A DNA stretch of 64,000 nucleotides from Marinicella litoralis. GTDB taxonomy: Bacteria > Pseudomonadota > Gammaproteobacteria > Xanthomonadales > Marinicellaceae. The DNA is taken from NCBI RefSeq assembly GCF_002591915.1, contig NZ_NIHB01000002.1:380133-444132 (forward strand), in the 5' to 3' direction. The position numbers and the translations under genes were made by a program. Shown in pieces: positions 46,659 through 55,837 of this stretch (position 1 is the stretch's first letter; each line of letters begins with the position of its first letter). The notes beneath the pieces are model-generated. The model did no database searches. It had not been told where the DNA came from and worked only from the letters and a program-made list of their open reading frames with translations.

Positions 46659-47213
46659 TCAACCTGAATGGTTATTGAGTGACTCTACATAACGAAAATT
46701 CAATACCTTCTGTCCCTTAATGGTTAAATAGCGAAACCTTCCTGGTTTGTAGTCAAGGTACTTGGCATGTTTGCGATGAACGCGTCTGAATAAAATTTCT
46801 GTTGTGGTGTTAAGTGCTTTGTTTTCGATGGTGGCAAACAACAAGTATTTGTGACCTATCACAACATGTACCTGTGCAGTTTCTTGTTTGAGGTGTCTAC
46901 CAAAATTGGCGCCAAACTTTTTGGCTATGGCTTTGAAACATGAGTCATGACCATGTTGTAAACCCACACACAAATGTGCCAATTCATGCCTGATGGTGGC
47001 ATCCAATAAAGCAACTGCAGATGTGCCGACAAATGCTTGGTTGATATAAATCACACCATTCACGTCTGCCATACCATATTTGGTTTTGTGTTGAGTTGCT
47101 GATAATTTGAGAGGCTGAATAGACCATTGATCCAAAGGACAGAGCAAATCAACGTTTGCTGTTATTTCAGCAAATGCCCGTTCTATATATGGCCAATCAA
47201 TGAGCATAAACAT
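46659..47213 (-). CDS. SprT-like zinc metalloprotease domain protein
   Basis: A 184-residue protein with the SprT zinc motif HELAH at residues 76-80, followed by HGHDSCFKAIAKKFG, which supplies the third ligand and is typical of SprT/SPRTN-like domains. Eukaryotic SPRTN digests DNA-protein crosslinks; bacterial SprT members are poorly studied. The C-terminal part has basic residues (RRVHRKHAKYLDYKPGRFRYL) that could bind nucleic acid. The start may be residue 1 or 3. The peroxiredoxin terminator lies upstream. Confidence 0.8.
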   Translation of the reverse strand: MFMLIDWPYIERAFAEITANVDLLCPLDQWSIQPLKLSATQHKTKYGMADVNGVIYINQAFVGTSAVALLDATIRHELAHLCVGLQHGHDSCFKAIAKKFGANFGRHLKQETAQVHVVIGHKYLLFATIENKALNTTTEILFRRVHRKHAKYLDYKPGRFRYLTIKGQKVLNFRYVESLNNHSG

Positions 47214-47220
47214 CCCACAT

Positions 47221-47268
47221 AAAAAAAGACCTGAAAGTATAAACCATTACAGTCACTTTCAGGTCTTT
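47221..47268 (-). terminator. Terminator of the peroxiredoxin gene
   Basis: On the minus strand arms AAAGACCTGAAAGT and ACTTTCAGGTCTTT (47255-47268 and 47225-47238) are followed by a run of seven Ts. It lies between the peroxiredoxin stop and the SprT-like gene. Confidence 0.9.
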
Positions 47269-47321
47269 GCTTGCTTGCTAATTGGTCAAAATAAACAAGT
47301 ATTTGTGAGCAAGTAATTGAG

Positions 47322-47927
47322 TTATAGTTTGTCAGATTCTGTTGACAAATACTCAGCCACACCATCAGGAGATGCGTTCATGCCTTTGTCACCATCTTGC
47401 CAACCTGCTGGACAAACTTCACCATGTTCTTCATGGAATAACAAAGCATCAACCATACGCAACATTTCATCCACGTTACGACCCAAAGGTAAATCATTCA
47501 CCACTTGATGACGAACAATGTTGTTGGCGTCAATCAAAAACGAGGCACGAAAAGCCACTGCGCCGTCTGGTGTTTCAACGTCATATTTTTTACATGCTTT
47601 GTGTGTAACATCTGCAAACATGGTATATTTTACTGGCCCGATACCACCTTTGTTGATTGGCGTATTGCGCCATGCATTGTGGGTAAATTGTGAATCAATC
47701 GAAACTGAAACCACTTCAACACCACGTTTTTCAAATTCTGCCATGCGCTTATCAAAAGCAATCAACTCAGAAGGACAAACAAAAGTAAAATCCAAAGGGT
47801 AGAAAAAAACCACTTTGATTTTTCCTTCTGTGGCTTGTTTGAAATTATATTCATCAACAATTTCACCGGTTCCTAATACAGCTGCACCTTTTAAATTTGG
47901 TGCTTTTCTTCCAACGAGTACGCCCAT
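47322..47927 (-). CDS. Typical 2-Cys peroxiredoxin (AhpC/Prx1 type)
   Basis: A 201-residue peroxiredoxin reducing hydrogen peroxide and organic peroxides. The peroxidatic Cys51 is in FTFVCPSE, after the family FFYPLDFTF motif, and the resolving Cys172 is in HGEVCPAGW, which makes it a typical 2-Cys type. It would be recycled by thioredoxin, whose reductase is encoded nearby. A strong terminator follows the gene. Confidence 0.93.
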   Translation of the reverse strand: MGVLVGRKAPNLKGAAVLGTGEIVDEYNFKQATEGKIKVVFFYPLDFTFVCPSELIAFDKRMAEFEKRGVEVVSVSIDSQFTHNAWRNTPINKGGIGPVKYTMFADVTHKACKKYDVETPDGAVAFRASFLIDANNIVRHQVVNDLPLGRNVDEMLRMVDALLFHEEHGEVCPAGWQDGDKGMNASPDGVAEYLSTESDKL

Positions 47928-48066
47928 TGTTTTTCTCCATTTGTCATTATAAAAGTTCTATTTTAATAGATATCAGGTTGAATTAAAATTGCGAAATTCA
48001 GATTGATGTTTTCTATTTTTTGAATAACCCTTTTATGGGTTGAATCCACTTTGACTGACTCATAGA

Positions 48067-51000
48067 CTATGCTTCATCATGACTTGTGTTTGAACGCAGG
48101 TCTGCATTCACATTTTGCTTAACAGCAACCACTCCAACCGTTCTATTACCTTGTAAACGGTTCAAGACTCTAGCAAAACGCTCCTTACCCCACAAACTTA
48201 AATCGTCCAACCAACAATAGATGCAAGGTAACAACACCAAGCTGATGATGGTTGAGAATGTCAGGCCTCCAATGATTGCGCGAGCCATAGGAAAGTAACT
48301 GGGTCCATTTCCACCACCGACTGCTGACACACTGACACTTAAGGGTAATAAACCCACAACTGTAGTCGATACAGTCATGAGTACAGGGCGAATTCTGTCC
48401 AAGCCACCTTGGACCACTGCATCGAAACGATTCATGCCTTCTTTGCGTAGGTTATTGATGTGATCTATCAACACAATGCCATTGTTTACTACCACACCTA
48501 TGAGTATCATCGCCCCAATACCTGCCATTACATTGAATGTGGTGCCGGTAATCGCAAAGAATAGAAAGATGCCTAAAATGGAGAATAAAATGGTGTTATA
48601 AACACAAATTGGAAACAACAAAGATTCAAACATGGCTGCCATCACCATAAATATCACCAACAGGGCAATCACGAACGGCATCACCAAATCGGTCAATGAT
48701 ATGTTGGCCCCATTACCTTCTAGATTAAATGTCCAAGAGTATCCGTTGGGAACATTATAGTTTTCCATCATCGCTGTGATGGCCTCCCTGACCTCTTTGA
48801 CATTGCTGTCATCTTCAACATCCAAATCAATTTGCACAGAATTCAAACGCCCCAATCTAAACAAACGCTGTGGTGAACTGGTTGATTTAATTTCTGCCAC
48901 ATTGTTAAGCGGAATAGAAACACCGTCTGCATTTTTGATTGGTAAATTCCTGAGTTGATCAATTTCAAACTGCCCTTTTTTATAAAATCGCATTTTGACT
49001 GGAATTTCACCCGTCTCGGAAACATATTCCTTCAAGTTCATACCACGCATGGCAATTGAAACGGATTGAGCCACTACAGTTGGATCCAAGCCTAAATTCA
49101 AAGCCCGTTCACGATTGACGTTGACTTGCAGCTCTTCACGATTGTTCTTTTGCTCCACTTGTACATTGGTAACTTTTTCCACGTTGCCTAACATGAACAT
49201 CACCTCATCCAACATTTCTTCACGAATAAATTGTGCAGACTCACCTTGTAAATAAAGCTTAATCCCTTGAGATCCTATGTTACTGCGCCATTGAAACGAC
49301 GGAGAACCAATGGTGATTTCTGGCATGTTTTCTAGAATTTCTTTTTTGACTTCACTGACAGTCTTGGTGGCCAAGTCTTCGTCAATCAAGGTGATCATCG
49401 ATGTGGCATTGCCATTCTCATTGTAATAGGTATAAACCGAATCAATTTCAAACTTTTCTTGATTGGCATACAAATAATCCTCAACGCGATCAACGTCCTT
49501 CTTCATGCGATCCAAGGTGTAATTTCCGTTCACATGGTAAGGGAACCAAAAATTCCGACTGACTGATTGACCTGTACCATCGTCCTGACTCATAAATTTC
49601 AAACAAAACATACCGACAAAAACCAACATCAACGCACTAAAGAAAGTCAACCAGCGGTGTTTAAGAAAAAACTTTAATATTGACAGGTAATTACGGATTA
49701 AGAACAAACTGAACAGGAAAAACAAAGAGACATAGGCAAAAATTGAAAAATTTTCAGCGGGCATCTTCATCAATTTGGCCAGCACATACAACAATACATA
49801 AATACCAATAATCAGTAAAAACTTGTATCTTTTTTTGATTTGACTCCAGCGATTGAAAAACCTGGCTTCTAGCCCACCGGTTTTACTTTGTTGTTTTTTA
49901 ACAAACAAGCCAATGGCCATGGGCACCACTGAGATAGAAAGCATCAATGAAATTATCAAGGAAGCAATGATGGCCACAGCCACATGGGTTAAAAATATGG
50001 CCAATAAATTACCTTCACCAACTATCACTGGTAAAAAGACACATACAGTGGTTAAAGTGCCGGCAATCACTGGCTTAATCACTAATTTCACACCTCGAAT
50101 CAATGCATCTTGAGGGTTGTCTGGATCCAGCTGTCTTTGGGTATATATACTTTCTGTAATCACCACAGAATTGTCCACCAACATGCCAACAGCCAACATC
50201 AAGCCCATCAATGACAAATTATTTAAACTGATTCCGGTGAAATACAACACACCCAATGTAATAATAATTGATATAGGAATCGACATTGAAATAATCAGTG
50301 TCATGGGTAAGTTACGTAAAAAGACGAACAACACAATCAATGACAACAAGGAGCCTGTTACCCCAGCAGTCACAACGTCTTTCAAGGAGTTGGTTACACC
50401 TTCTGCCTGATTATTTAAAAACACCAACTTGATACCACTCATTTGATCGGTTTGACTGATCTCATTGATGGTGGCAAGTACTTGTTCGCCGACGTCCACC
50501 AAGTTGGCAGTGGACTCTTTGAATATTTCCAGCCCCACCGAATACTTACGATTCAGATGACGCGCATAATCACGCTCACCATTCAGCATCTCAATGGTTG
50601 CAATGTCCTTTAAACGAACATTGTTGTCATTCAAAATTAAATTGCGGTAATCATTGATGTCTGTGGCTTGAGATTTTGGGCTTAATCTGATGGCTTGATC
50701 GGCTGTAAAAAAACTGCCTGATTTGATGGTGAAATTAAGGTTGCTCAACTTGCTTTGTAACTCATTGAACCCAATCCCATACCTGATCATGCGATCATTG
50801 TCTAAATTGATACTGATTTCAAGTGGTTCAATGCCTTGTAATTCGACCCGTGCCACACCTGGAATCCGTTGTACTGGTTTCACCAAGTATTGGTTCAATA
50901 CATCGTAGGCCCCTTCCAAATCACGGTCACCAATGATACGTAATTGCATCATGGCTTCACTGCCTGGTTGTTCTTTGCGAATAAATATTTGCCTGACATC

Positions 51001-51411
51001 TGAGGGCAGATCACTGCGAATCAAATCAATTTGTTCATTGACCAACATGACCTTTTCATCGATGTCTACATCCAAATCAAACAACATAAAAGTATTGCTT
51101 GAATTGGTGGTTGAGTTGGAATTCATTTGCACCACATCGCCAATGGTGGCCAAGGCTTCTTCCATGGGCCTGGTGATGTTCCGTTCAACCTCTTGTGGCG
51201 TGCCTGCATCATAAGGAACGACCACTATCAAAAAGGGTAATTTAATTTCAGGCCAACTTTCAAGCGGTAACAACTTGGATGAAATCAAGCCAAAGGTAAC
51301 CAGCGTTAAAAACATCATACTGATGGTTACGGGTCTGGCCATTGAAAAAAGGGCCAACCTCGATATACCAGTGGCTTCATTATTGACTTGAAGTTGATGA
51401 TTGTTTTTCAT
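48067..51411 (-). CDS. RND efflux permease 2
   Basis: An inner-membrane RND permease of about 1114 residues. The 12-helix core shows NLSLMGLMLAVGMLVDNSVVITESI and GAMILIGVVVNNGIVLIDHINNL-type helices with the charged proton-relay residues, and VRQIFIRKEQPG-like porter segments. Between TM6 and TM7 it carries an extra hydrophobic stretch (about residues 545-625, for example YKFLLIIGIYVLLYVLAKLM) not present in AcrB. The ATG at 51411 lies four bases after the stop of permease 1; a start at 51447 would overlap it. It shares the membrane-fusion protein with permease 1, possibly as a heteromeric pair. Confidence 0.9.
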   Translation of the reverse strand: MKNNHQLQVNNEATGISRLALFSMARPVTISMMFLTLVTFGLISSKLLPLESWPEIKLPFLIVVVPYDAGTPQEVERNITRPMEEALATIGDVVQMNSNSTTNSSNTFMLFDLDVDIDEKVMLVNEQIDLIRSDLPSDVRQIFIRKEQPGSEAMMQLRIIGDRDLEGAYDVLNQYLVKPVQRIPGVARVELQGIEPLEISINLDNDRMIRYGIGFNELQSKLSNLNFTIKSGSFFTADQAIRLSPKSQATDINDYRNLILNDNNVRLKDIATIEMLNGERDYARHLNRKYSVGLEIFKESTANLVDVGEQVLATINEISQTDQMSGIKLVFLNNQAEGVTNSLKDVVTAGVTGSLLSLIVLFVFLRNLPMTLIISMSIPISIIITLGVLYFTGISLNNLSLMGLMLAVGMLVDNSVVITESIYTQRQLDPDNPQDALIRGVKLVIKPVIAGTLTTVCVFLPVIVGEGNLLAIFLTHVAVAIIASLIISLMLSISVVPMAIGLFVKKQQSKTGGLEARFFNRWSQIKKRYKFLLIIGIYVLLYVLAKLMKMPAENFSIFAYVSLFFLFSLFLIRNYLSILKFFLKHRWLTFFSALMLVFVGMFCLKFMSQDDGTGQSVSRNFWFPYHVNGNYTLDRMKKDVDRVEDYLYANQEKFEIDSVYTYYNENGNATSMITLIDEDLATKTVSEVKKEILENMPEITIGSPSFQWRSNIGSQGIKLYLQGESAQFIREEMLDEVMFMLGNVEKVTNVQVEQKNNREELQVNVNRERALNLGLDPTVVAQSVSIAMRGMNLKEYVSETGEIPVKMRFYKKGQFEIDQLRNLPIKNADGVSIPLNNVAEIKSTSSPQRLFRLGRLNSVQIDLDVEDDSNVKEVREAITAMMENYNVPNGYSWTFNLEGNGANISLTDLVMPFVIALLVIFMVMAAMFESLLFPICVYNTILFSILGIFLFFAITGTTFNVMAGIGAMILIGVVVNNGIVLIDHINNLRKEGMNRFDAVVQGGLDRIRPVLMTVSTTVVGLLPLSVSVSAVGGGNGPSYFPMARAIIGGLTFSTIISLVLLPCIYCWLDDLSLWGKERFARVLNRLQGNRTVGVVAVKQNVNADLRSNTSHDEA

Positions 51412-51415
51412 GACA

Positions 51416-54400
51416 TCAGTTGGCCTCTGTTGAGCTGATTTCTTCATTTGTTGACCGCTCTTTGGTTAACAATGAAAACATCACGGGTATCACCAATAAA
51501 GTTAAAAATGTTGAAACCAGTAATCCGCCTATGACCGTAATCGCCATCGGTGCTCTGATTTCAGAACCAGCGCTGGATGAACCAAAGGCTATCACCATTG
51601 GCAATAATCCCAGCACAGTTGTCATGGTGGTCATTATGATGGGTCTGAGTCTGGATTTACCCGCTTCAGTGATGGCCAAAGTTTTGTTCATGCCTTTGTC
51701 GATAGATTGTTTGATGATATCAATCAGTACTATCGCATTATTGACCACGATGCCAGCCAACATGATTAATCCGATAAACACCACTACAGATATAGATGTG
51801 TTGGTCAAAAACAAAGCCCAAACTGCCCCAATGAAAGCCAAAGGTACGGAGAACAAAATGACAAATGGGTGGATGAATGATTCAAACTGAGATGCCAAAA
51901 TCATATAGACCAAGAATACAGCCAAGGACAAGGCAAAGATCATCGATCTATTGGATGACTCCAAATCCTCATTCTGTCCAGTTACCTTGGTCATCACCAG
52001 TGGATGGATGTTGGCCTTCGCCACCAGCTGATTAACCAAAGTGACTGCATCACCCAATGCGATTCCATTGACATCAGCTGAAACAACCACAGTCCGGTCT
52101 TGATTTCTGCGTAAAATATAACCAGGGCCTTCAGCTATCTTAATTTCTGCCACATCAGCCAACCTGATTGGAGCGTCATTCTCAGGATTAATTATCAAGT
52201 TCCTGATGTCATCAATCGAATCACGTTGAAATTCTTGTGTACGCACACGCAAATCCATTTTTTGGTCTTGCCAATGTACCGTAGTTTCTACTTTACCCAG
52301 AACATTATTAACCACGTTGTTGGCAACAGTTGAAACATTCATACCCAAGGAAGAAATTTTTTCATGATCAAAATACAACTGCACTTCTGGGTTTCCGACT
52401 TCCACACCATCATCGACATTGATAAAATAATCATTGGTCATCAATGATTTGGCCAATCGAACGGCATTTTCTTTCAGAAGAGCCAAATCGTTTCCAATCA
52501 ATTCAATTTCAATTGGTTTCGCTAAATCAAAAAATTGTCCTGTTTTCAACTCACTTTGTAAACCCGGAGCAGCATTGATTAATTTAAGCGCCTGGCTTTG
52601 TGCCAATGCTTTGTCAGCACCTGGTTTAATTTTTATCGTGATTTGACCAGAATTTTGACCACCAGATAAAGAAGAGGTATCCAATAAATTTCCTTCTCCA
52701 CTGTATCCATAAACCAACTCAACTGATTCACTTTCACTGAAGTTTTGGCTTAATTTCTTGAAAAACGCATCGGTGGCTTCGATGGTTGATCCTTCTGGCA
52801 GTTTGAAATTAATTTTAACTGTACTTGCATCCATATCAGGAATTAATTCAACACCAATTTTAGGTAAAATAACCATACCTGAAATAAAACAGATTGAAGC
52901 AAATAACATCACCAAAATTCTATTGCGCAAAGCCCATGGCAACATTTTTTGGTACGCTTTAGCCAAACCATCAAATAGGCGATTGACCATAGCTGCCGGA
53001 ACAATCAAGAGATACTTCAATAGAGTGGCAATAAGTAGCAATGGCAGGCTTAATAAGTACATCAATCCAGCACTGATTCCATTAAAAAATTTTCTCCTGC
53101 CAGACCTGACAACACCACCAAATTTGGTTTTGGGTTGATATTCCACTTCACCTGTTTCACCCACTGTATCAGATTTTCGATGCTTTAAACTGGATAACAT
53201 TGGAATCAATATTAAGGCAAATACCAAAGACACCATCAGGGTAAAAGTAACTGTCAACGCTTGATCCTTAAAAAGCTGACCTGCAATGCCTTCAACAAAA
53301 ACCAAGGGCAGAAAAACGGCAATTGTTGTTAAAGTTGAGGCGGTTATGGCACCACCAACTTCTGCAGTTCCCTCACGAATGGCATCGATGGGGCGATCAT
53401 TTGATTTCATTTTAGATGCTATGTTTTCAAGCACAACAATTCCATTATCAACCAATAATCCAACGGCCAAGGCCACACCTCCCAATGACATGATATTGAA
53501 GGTCACTCCTGCTCTGTACATGAAAAAGAAACCAGAAATGACTGAAACAGGAATTAAAACAGCAATGATCAAAGTGGCCAATGCATCTTTCAAAAATAAG
53601 TAAATAATTAATACAGCCAACAAGCCACCAATCAATGCCGCATTGATCACATTGTCGATGGCATCTTTGATGAAAGCCGATTGGTCATCAATGATTTCAA
53701 TATTTGCACCAAAAGGTAAGTGTTTTTTGATGTCTTCTAATTTATTGCGAACCGCTTCTGCCACTGCCACCGTATTACTGTCGCCTTCTTTATATATCGC
53801 AACCTCTATGGCTTCTCTGCCATTAAGTCTATTGATTGATTTGCGGTCTTTGTGACCTAATTCGACGGTGGCAACATCCTTAATTTTTATGATTCGATCA
53901 TTGTTGTTAGAAATGATGAGTTCTTCAATGGCATTGATATTTTCAAATTGGTTGACAGTCCGAACTAAAAACATTTTGCTGCCTTGCTTAATTGAACCAC
54001 CGGATAGATTGATGTTTTCTTGTCTGAGGCGATTAGAAATATCATTGATGTTTAAACCCAGCTGTGACAATTTGAATTGATCAGGTAAAATTTCAATTTC
54101 CTTTTCATAGCCACCACTGATTTTAACGGCTGCAACACCAGTAATTGGGTCTAATTTCTTTTTTAAATCATTGTCTGAAAAGGTCCTTAAGCGTTTAAGG
54201 TCTGCTTGGGAGCTGTCACCATCAATGCTCAGTGATAGCTGCATGATGGGGTCTGTGGATGGGTTGAATCGCAGTAATATTGGAGATTCAACATCAAGGG
54301 GTAACTGCACCGCATCCATGCGGTCTCTGACATCATAGGCTGCTTGCTTCATGTCAGCATCCCAGTTGAATTGCAATTTCACATCAGATCGACCAGTCGT

Positions 54401-54658
54401 AGAAGTTGAATAAATTTTACTTAGACCTTTTACTACACCAACACTTTCCTCTAAGGGCTTGGTAATCAGCAATTCCATTTCCTCAGGACCCGTGTTGTCA
54501 TAATCAGTTCGAATCGTCAATGTTGGGTATTCCAAAGATGGTAACAATGTGACAGGCATGTTATTCATGGCAATTGAACCAAATAGAATAAATCCAATTG
54601 CCAACATAAACACAGTCACCCTGCGTTTGGTTGCAAAATGTGTAATGGAATTTATCAT
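51416..54658 (-). CDS. RND efflux permease 1
   Basis: A 1080-residue RND permease. The signature helices are TFNIMSLGGVALAVGLLVDN and VVFIGLIMLAGIVVNNAIVL, with FALSLAVFLVYMILASQFES before the last block. As in its partner, the TM6-TM7 linker is enlarged and contains additional hydrophobic segments (LMYLLSLPLLLIATLLKYLL, about residues 540-560). It overlaps the membrane-fusion gene by four bases (ATGA). A heavy-metal CusA type is less likely than a multidrug HAE1 type because the metal-relay methionines are not evident. No outer-membrane channel is adjacent. Confidence 0.9.
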   Translation of the reverse strand: MINSITHFATKRRVTVFMLAIGFILFGSIAMNNMPVTLLPSLEYPTLTIRTDYDNTGPEEMELLITKPLEESVGVVKGLSKIYSTSTTGRSDVKLQFNWDADMKQAAYDVRDRMDAVQLPLDVESPILLRFNPSTDPIMQLSLSIDGDSSQADLKRLRTFSDNDLKKKLDPITGVAAVKISGGYEKEIEILPDQFKLSQLGLNINDISNRLRQENINLSGGSIKQGSKMFLVRTVNQFENINAIEELIISNNNDRIIKIKDVATVELGHKDRKSINRLNGREAIEVAIYKEGDSNTVAVAEAVRNKLEDIKKHLPFGANIEIIDDQSAFIKDAIDNVINAALIGGLLAVLIIYLFLKDALATLIIAVLIPVSVISGFFFMYRAGVTFNIMSLGGVALAVGLLVDNGIVVLENIASKMKSNDRPIDAIREGTAEVGGAITASTLTTIAVFLPLVFVEGIAGQLFKDQALTVTFTLMVSLVFALILIPMLSSLKHRKSDTVGETGEVEYQPKTKFGGVVRSGRRKFFNGISAGLMYLLSLPLLLIATLLKYLLIVPAAMVNRLFDGLAKAYQKMLPWALRNRILVMLFASICFISGMVILPKIGVELIPDMDASTVKINFKLPEGSTIEATDAFFKKLSQNFSESESVELVYGYSGEGNLLDTSSLSGGQNSGQITIKIKPGADKALAQSQALKLINAAPGLQSELKTGQFFDLAKPIEIELIGNDLALLKENAVRLAKSLMTNDYFINVDDGVEVGNPEVQLYFDHEKISSLGMNVSTVANNVVNNVLGKVETTVHWQDQKMDLRVRTQEFQRDSIDDIRNLIINPENDAPIRLADVAEIKIAEGPGYILRRNQDRTVVVSADVNGIALGDAVTLVNQLVAKANIHPLVMTKVTGQNEDLESSNRSMIFALSLAVFLVYMILASQFESFIHPFVILFSVPLAFIGAVWALFLTNTSISVVVFIGLIMLAGIVVNNAIVLIDIIKQSIDKGMNKTLAITEAGKSRLRPIIMTTMTTVLGLLPMVIAFGSSSAGSEIRAPMAITVIGGLLVSTFLTLLVIPVMFSLLTKERSTNEEISSTEAN

Positions 54659-55713
54659 AAATTTTGATCGTAATTAACCACGTTGATTTCAACATCAGGT
54701 GTTAAATTATTTTTCCCAGTAGTGACAACCTGTTGTCCTGCTTGGATTCCTGAAGTGATTTCGAATGAGTCTGGCATTTCGTAACCAAGTTTAACTTCAA
54801 CTTTCTTAACTGCAGACTCACCTTCAATGACATAGACATAAGATAAATCGTCTTCACGAATGATGGCATTTTTATCAACCATAACGACATCATCACGTTG
54901 ATCAAAAACAATGTCGGCTTTGGCAAATAAACCTGGCCTGAGAGATAGATCTGAGTTATCAACTGAAACAGTGACTTGAAAAGTTCCTGAACCGGCATTA
55001 ACCACAGGACTGACCCTGACTATTTTTCCTACTATTGTTTTTCCTGACAAAGCATCAAAACTGAATTGAACATCCAAACCAGTTTTCATGATTGACCATT
55101 GATGCTCAGGCACACTGATCTTAGCTTGCAGAGACTCAAAATCAACCACTTCATAGACGGCCGTAGCATTTTGTATTAAGTTACCTATTTTGACATGACG
55201 TTTAACAACAATTCCATCAAATGGTGCTTTGACTTGGGTAAATGTTAAATTCATTCTGGCCTGATCTAAAGCTGATTTTAAAGATTGCGTTTCATACTTT
55301 AAATTATCTAATTGTTCTTTATTAATTAAACCCTTACTGATCAGTTGTTGCGCGCGTTCATAGTTATTTAAACTTTTCTCATAATTGGCTTTTGCACTAT
55401 TAAGAGAGAGTACTTGTTCATCTGATTCAAGTACCAGAAGAACATCGCCTTGATTAACAACATCACCTTCTTCAGCAATGATATCTAGAATAATGCCAGA
55501 CGTTTTGGTTGTTACCGTTGCCGCCCTGTCAGCTTCTAAAATTGCAGTCGATTTAAACGTTGCTATAGAGTTTCCAATATAACTGGTTGCCGCCTCAACA
55601 TTGATGATAACTTTATTTTCTTCTTTATTGTCTTTTTTGTCAGATTTTGATTCCTTGGATTGATTGCAGGCAGACAGTATCAATAACAACATCACTATTA
55701 TATATTTTTTCAT
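54655..55713 (-). CDS. RND membrane-fusion (periplasmic adaptor) lipoprotein
   Basis: A 352-residue adaptor with signal MKKYIIVMLLLILSAC; the lipobox LSA-C gives lipidation at Cys16. It shows the lipoyl-domain halves (IILDIIAEEGDVVNQGDVLLVL and KAPFDGIVVKRHVKIGNLI, seen here as spans at about residues 70-92 and 158-178), an alpha-helical hairpin between them, and a C-terminal beta barrel. It links the two RND permeases to an outer-membrane channel encoded elsewhere. It heads the efflux operon. The ATG at 55713 is preferred for the lipobox. Confidence 0.9.
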   Translation of the reverse strand: MKKYIIVMLLLILSACNQSKESKSDKKDNKEENKVIINVEAATSYIGNSIATFKSTAILEADRAATVTTKTSGIILDIIAEEGDVVNQGDVLLVLESDEQVLSLNSAKANYEKSLNNYERAQQLISKGLINKEQLDNLKYETQSLKSALDQARMNLTFTQVKAPFDGIVVKRHVKIGNLIQNATAVYEVVDFESLQAKISVPEHQWSIMKTGLDVQFSFDALSGKTIVGKIVRVSPVVNAGSGTFQVTVSVDNSDLSLRPGLFAKADIVFDQRDDVVMVDKNAIIREDDLSYVYVIEGESAVKKVEVKLGYEMPDSFEITSGIQAGQQVVTTGKNNLTPDVEINVVNYDQNL

Positions 55714-55787
55714 AACGCTTACATTTTCTAATAGATTCATTTTAAGTATTTTGGGTGGAAATTCATGTGCATTTAGTCACTCAAAAA

Positions 55788-55815
55788 AAAAGGCTTGTTT
55801 TTAAACAAGCCTTTT
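55788..55815 (-). terminator. Terminator of the pil operon/Ig lipoprotein
   Basis: Perfect hairpin with arms AAAGGCTTGTTT and AAACAAGCCTTT and a two-base loop. On the minus strand it is followed by nine Ts. It lies 22 bases after the stop of the Ig-like lipoprotein gene. Confidence 0.92.
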
Positions 55816-55837
55816 AAATTCAGTATTTATTAAATAC

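Noticed and set aside
48024-48041. Terminator after the RND operon (AACCC/GGGTT)
   Set aside because: The stem is only five base pairs and it lies upstream of the RND permease stop on that strand's reading direction without a T run.
51420-51890. 156-codon antisense frame opposite the RND permease
   Set aside because: It mirrors conserved RND codons and is explained by the well-supported permease on the other strand.
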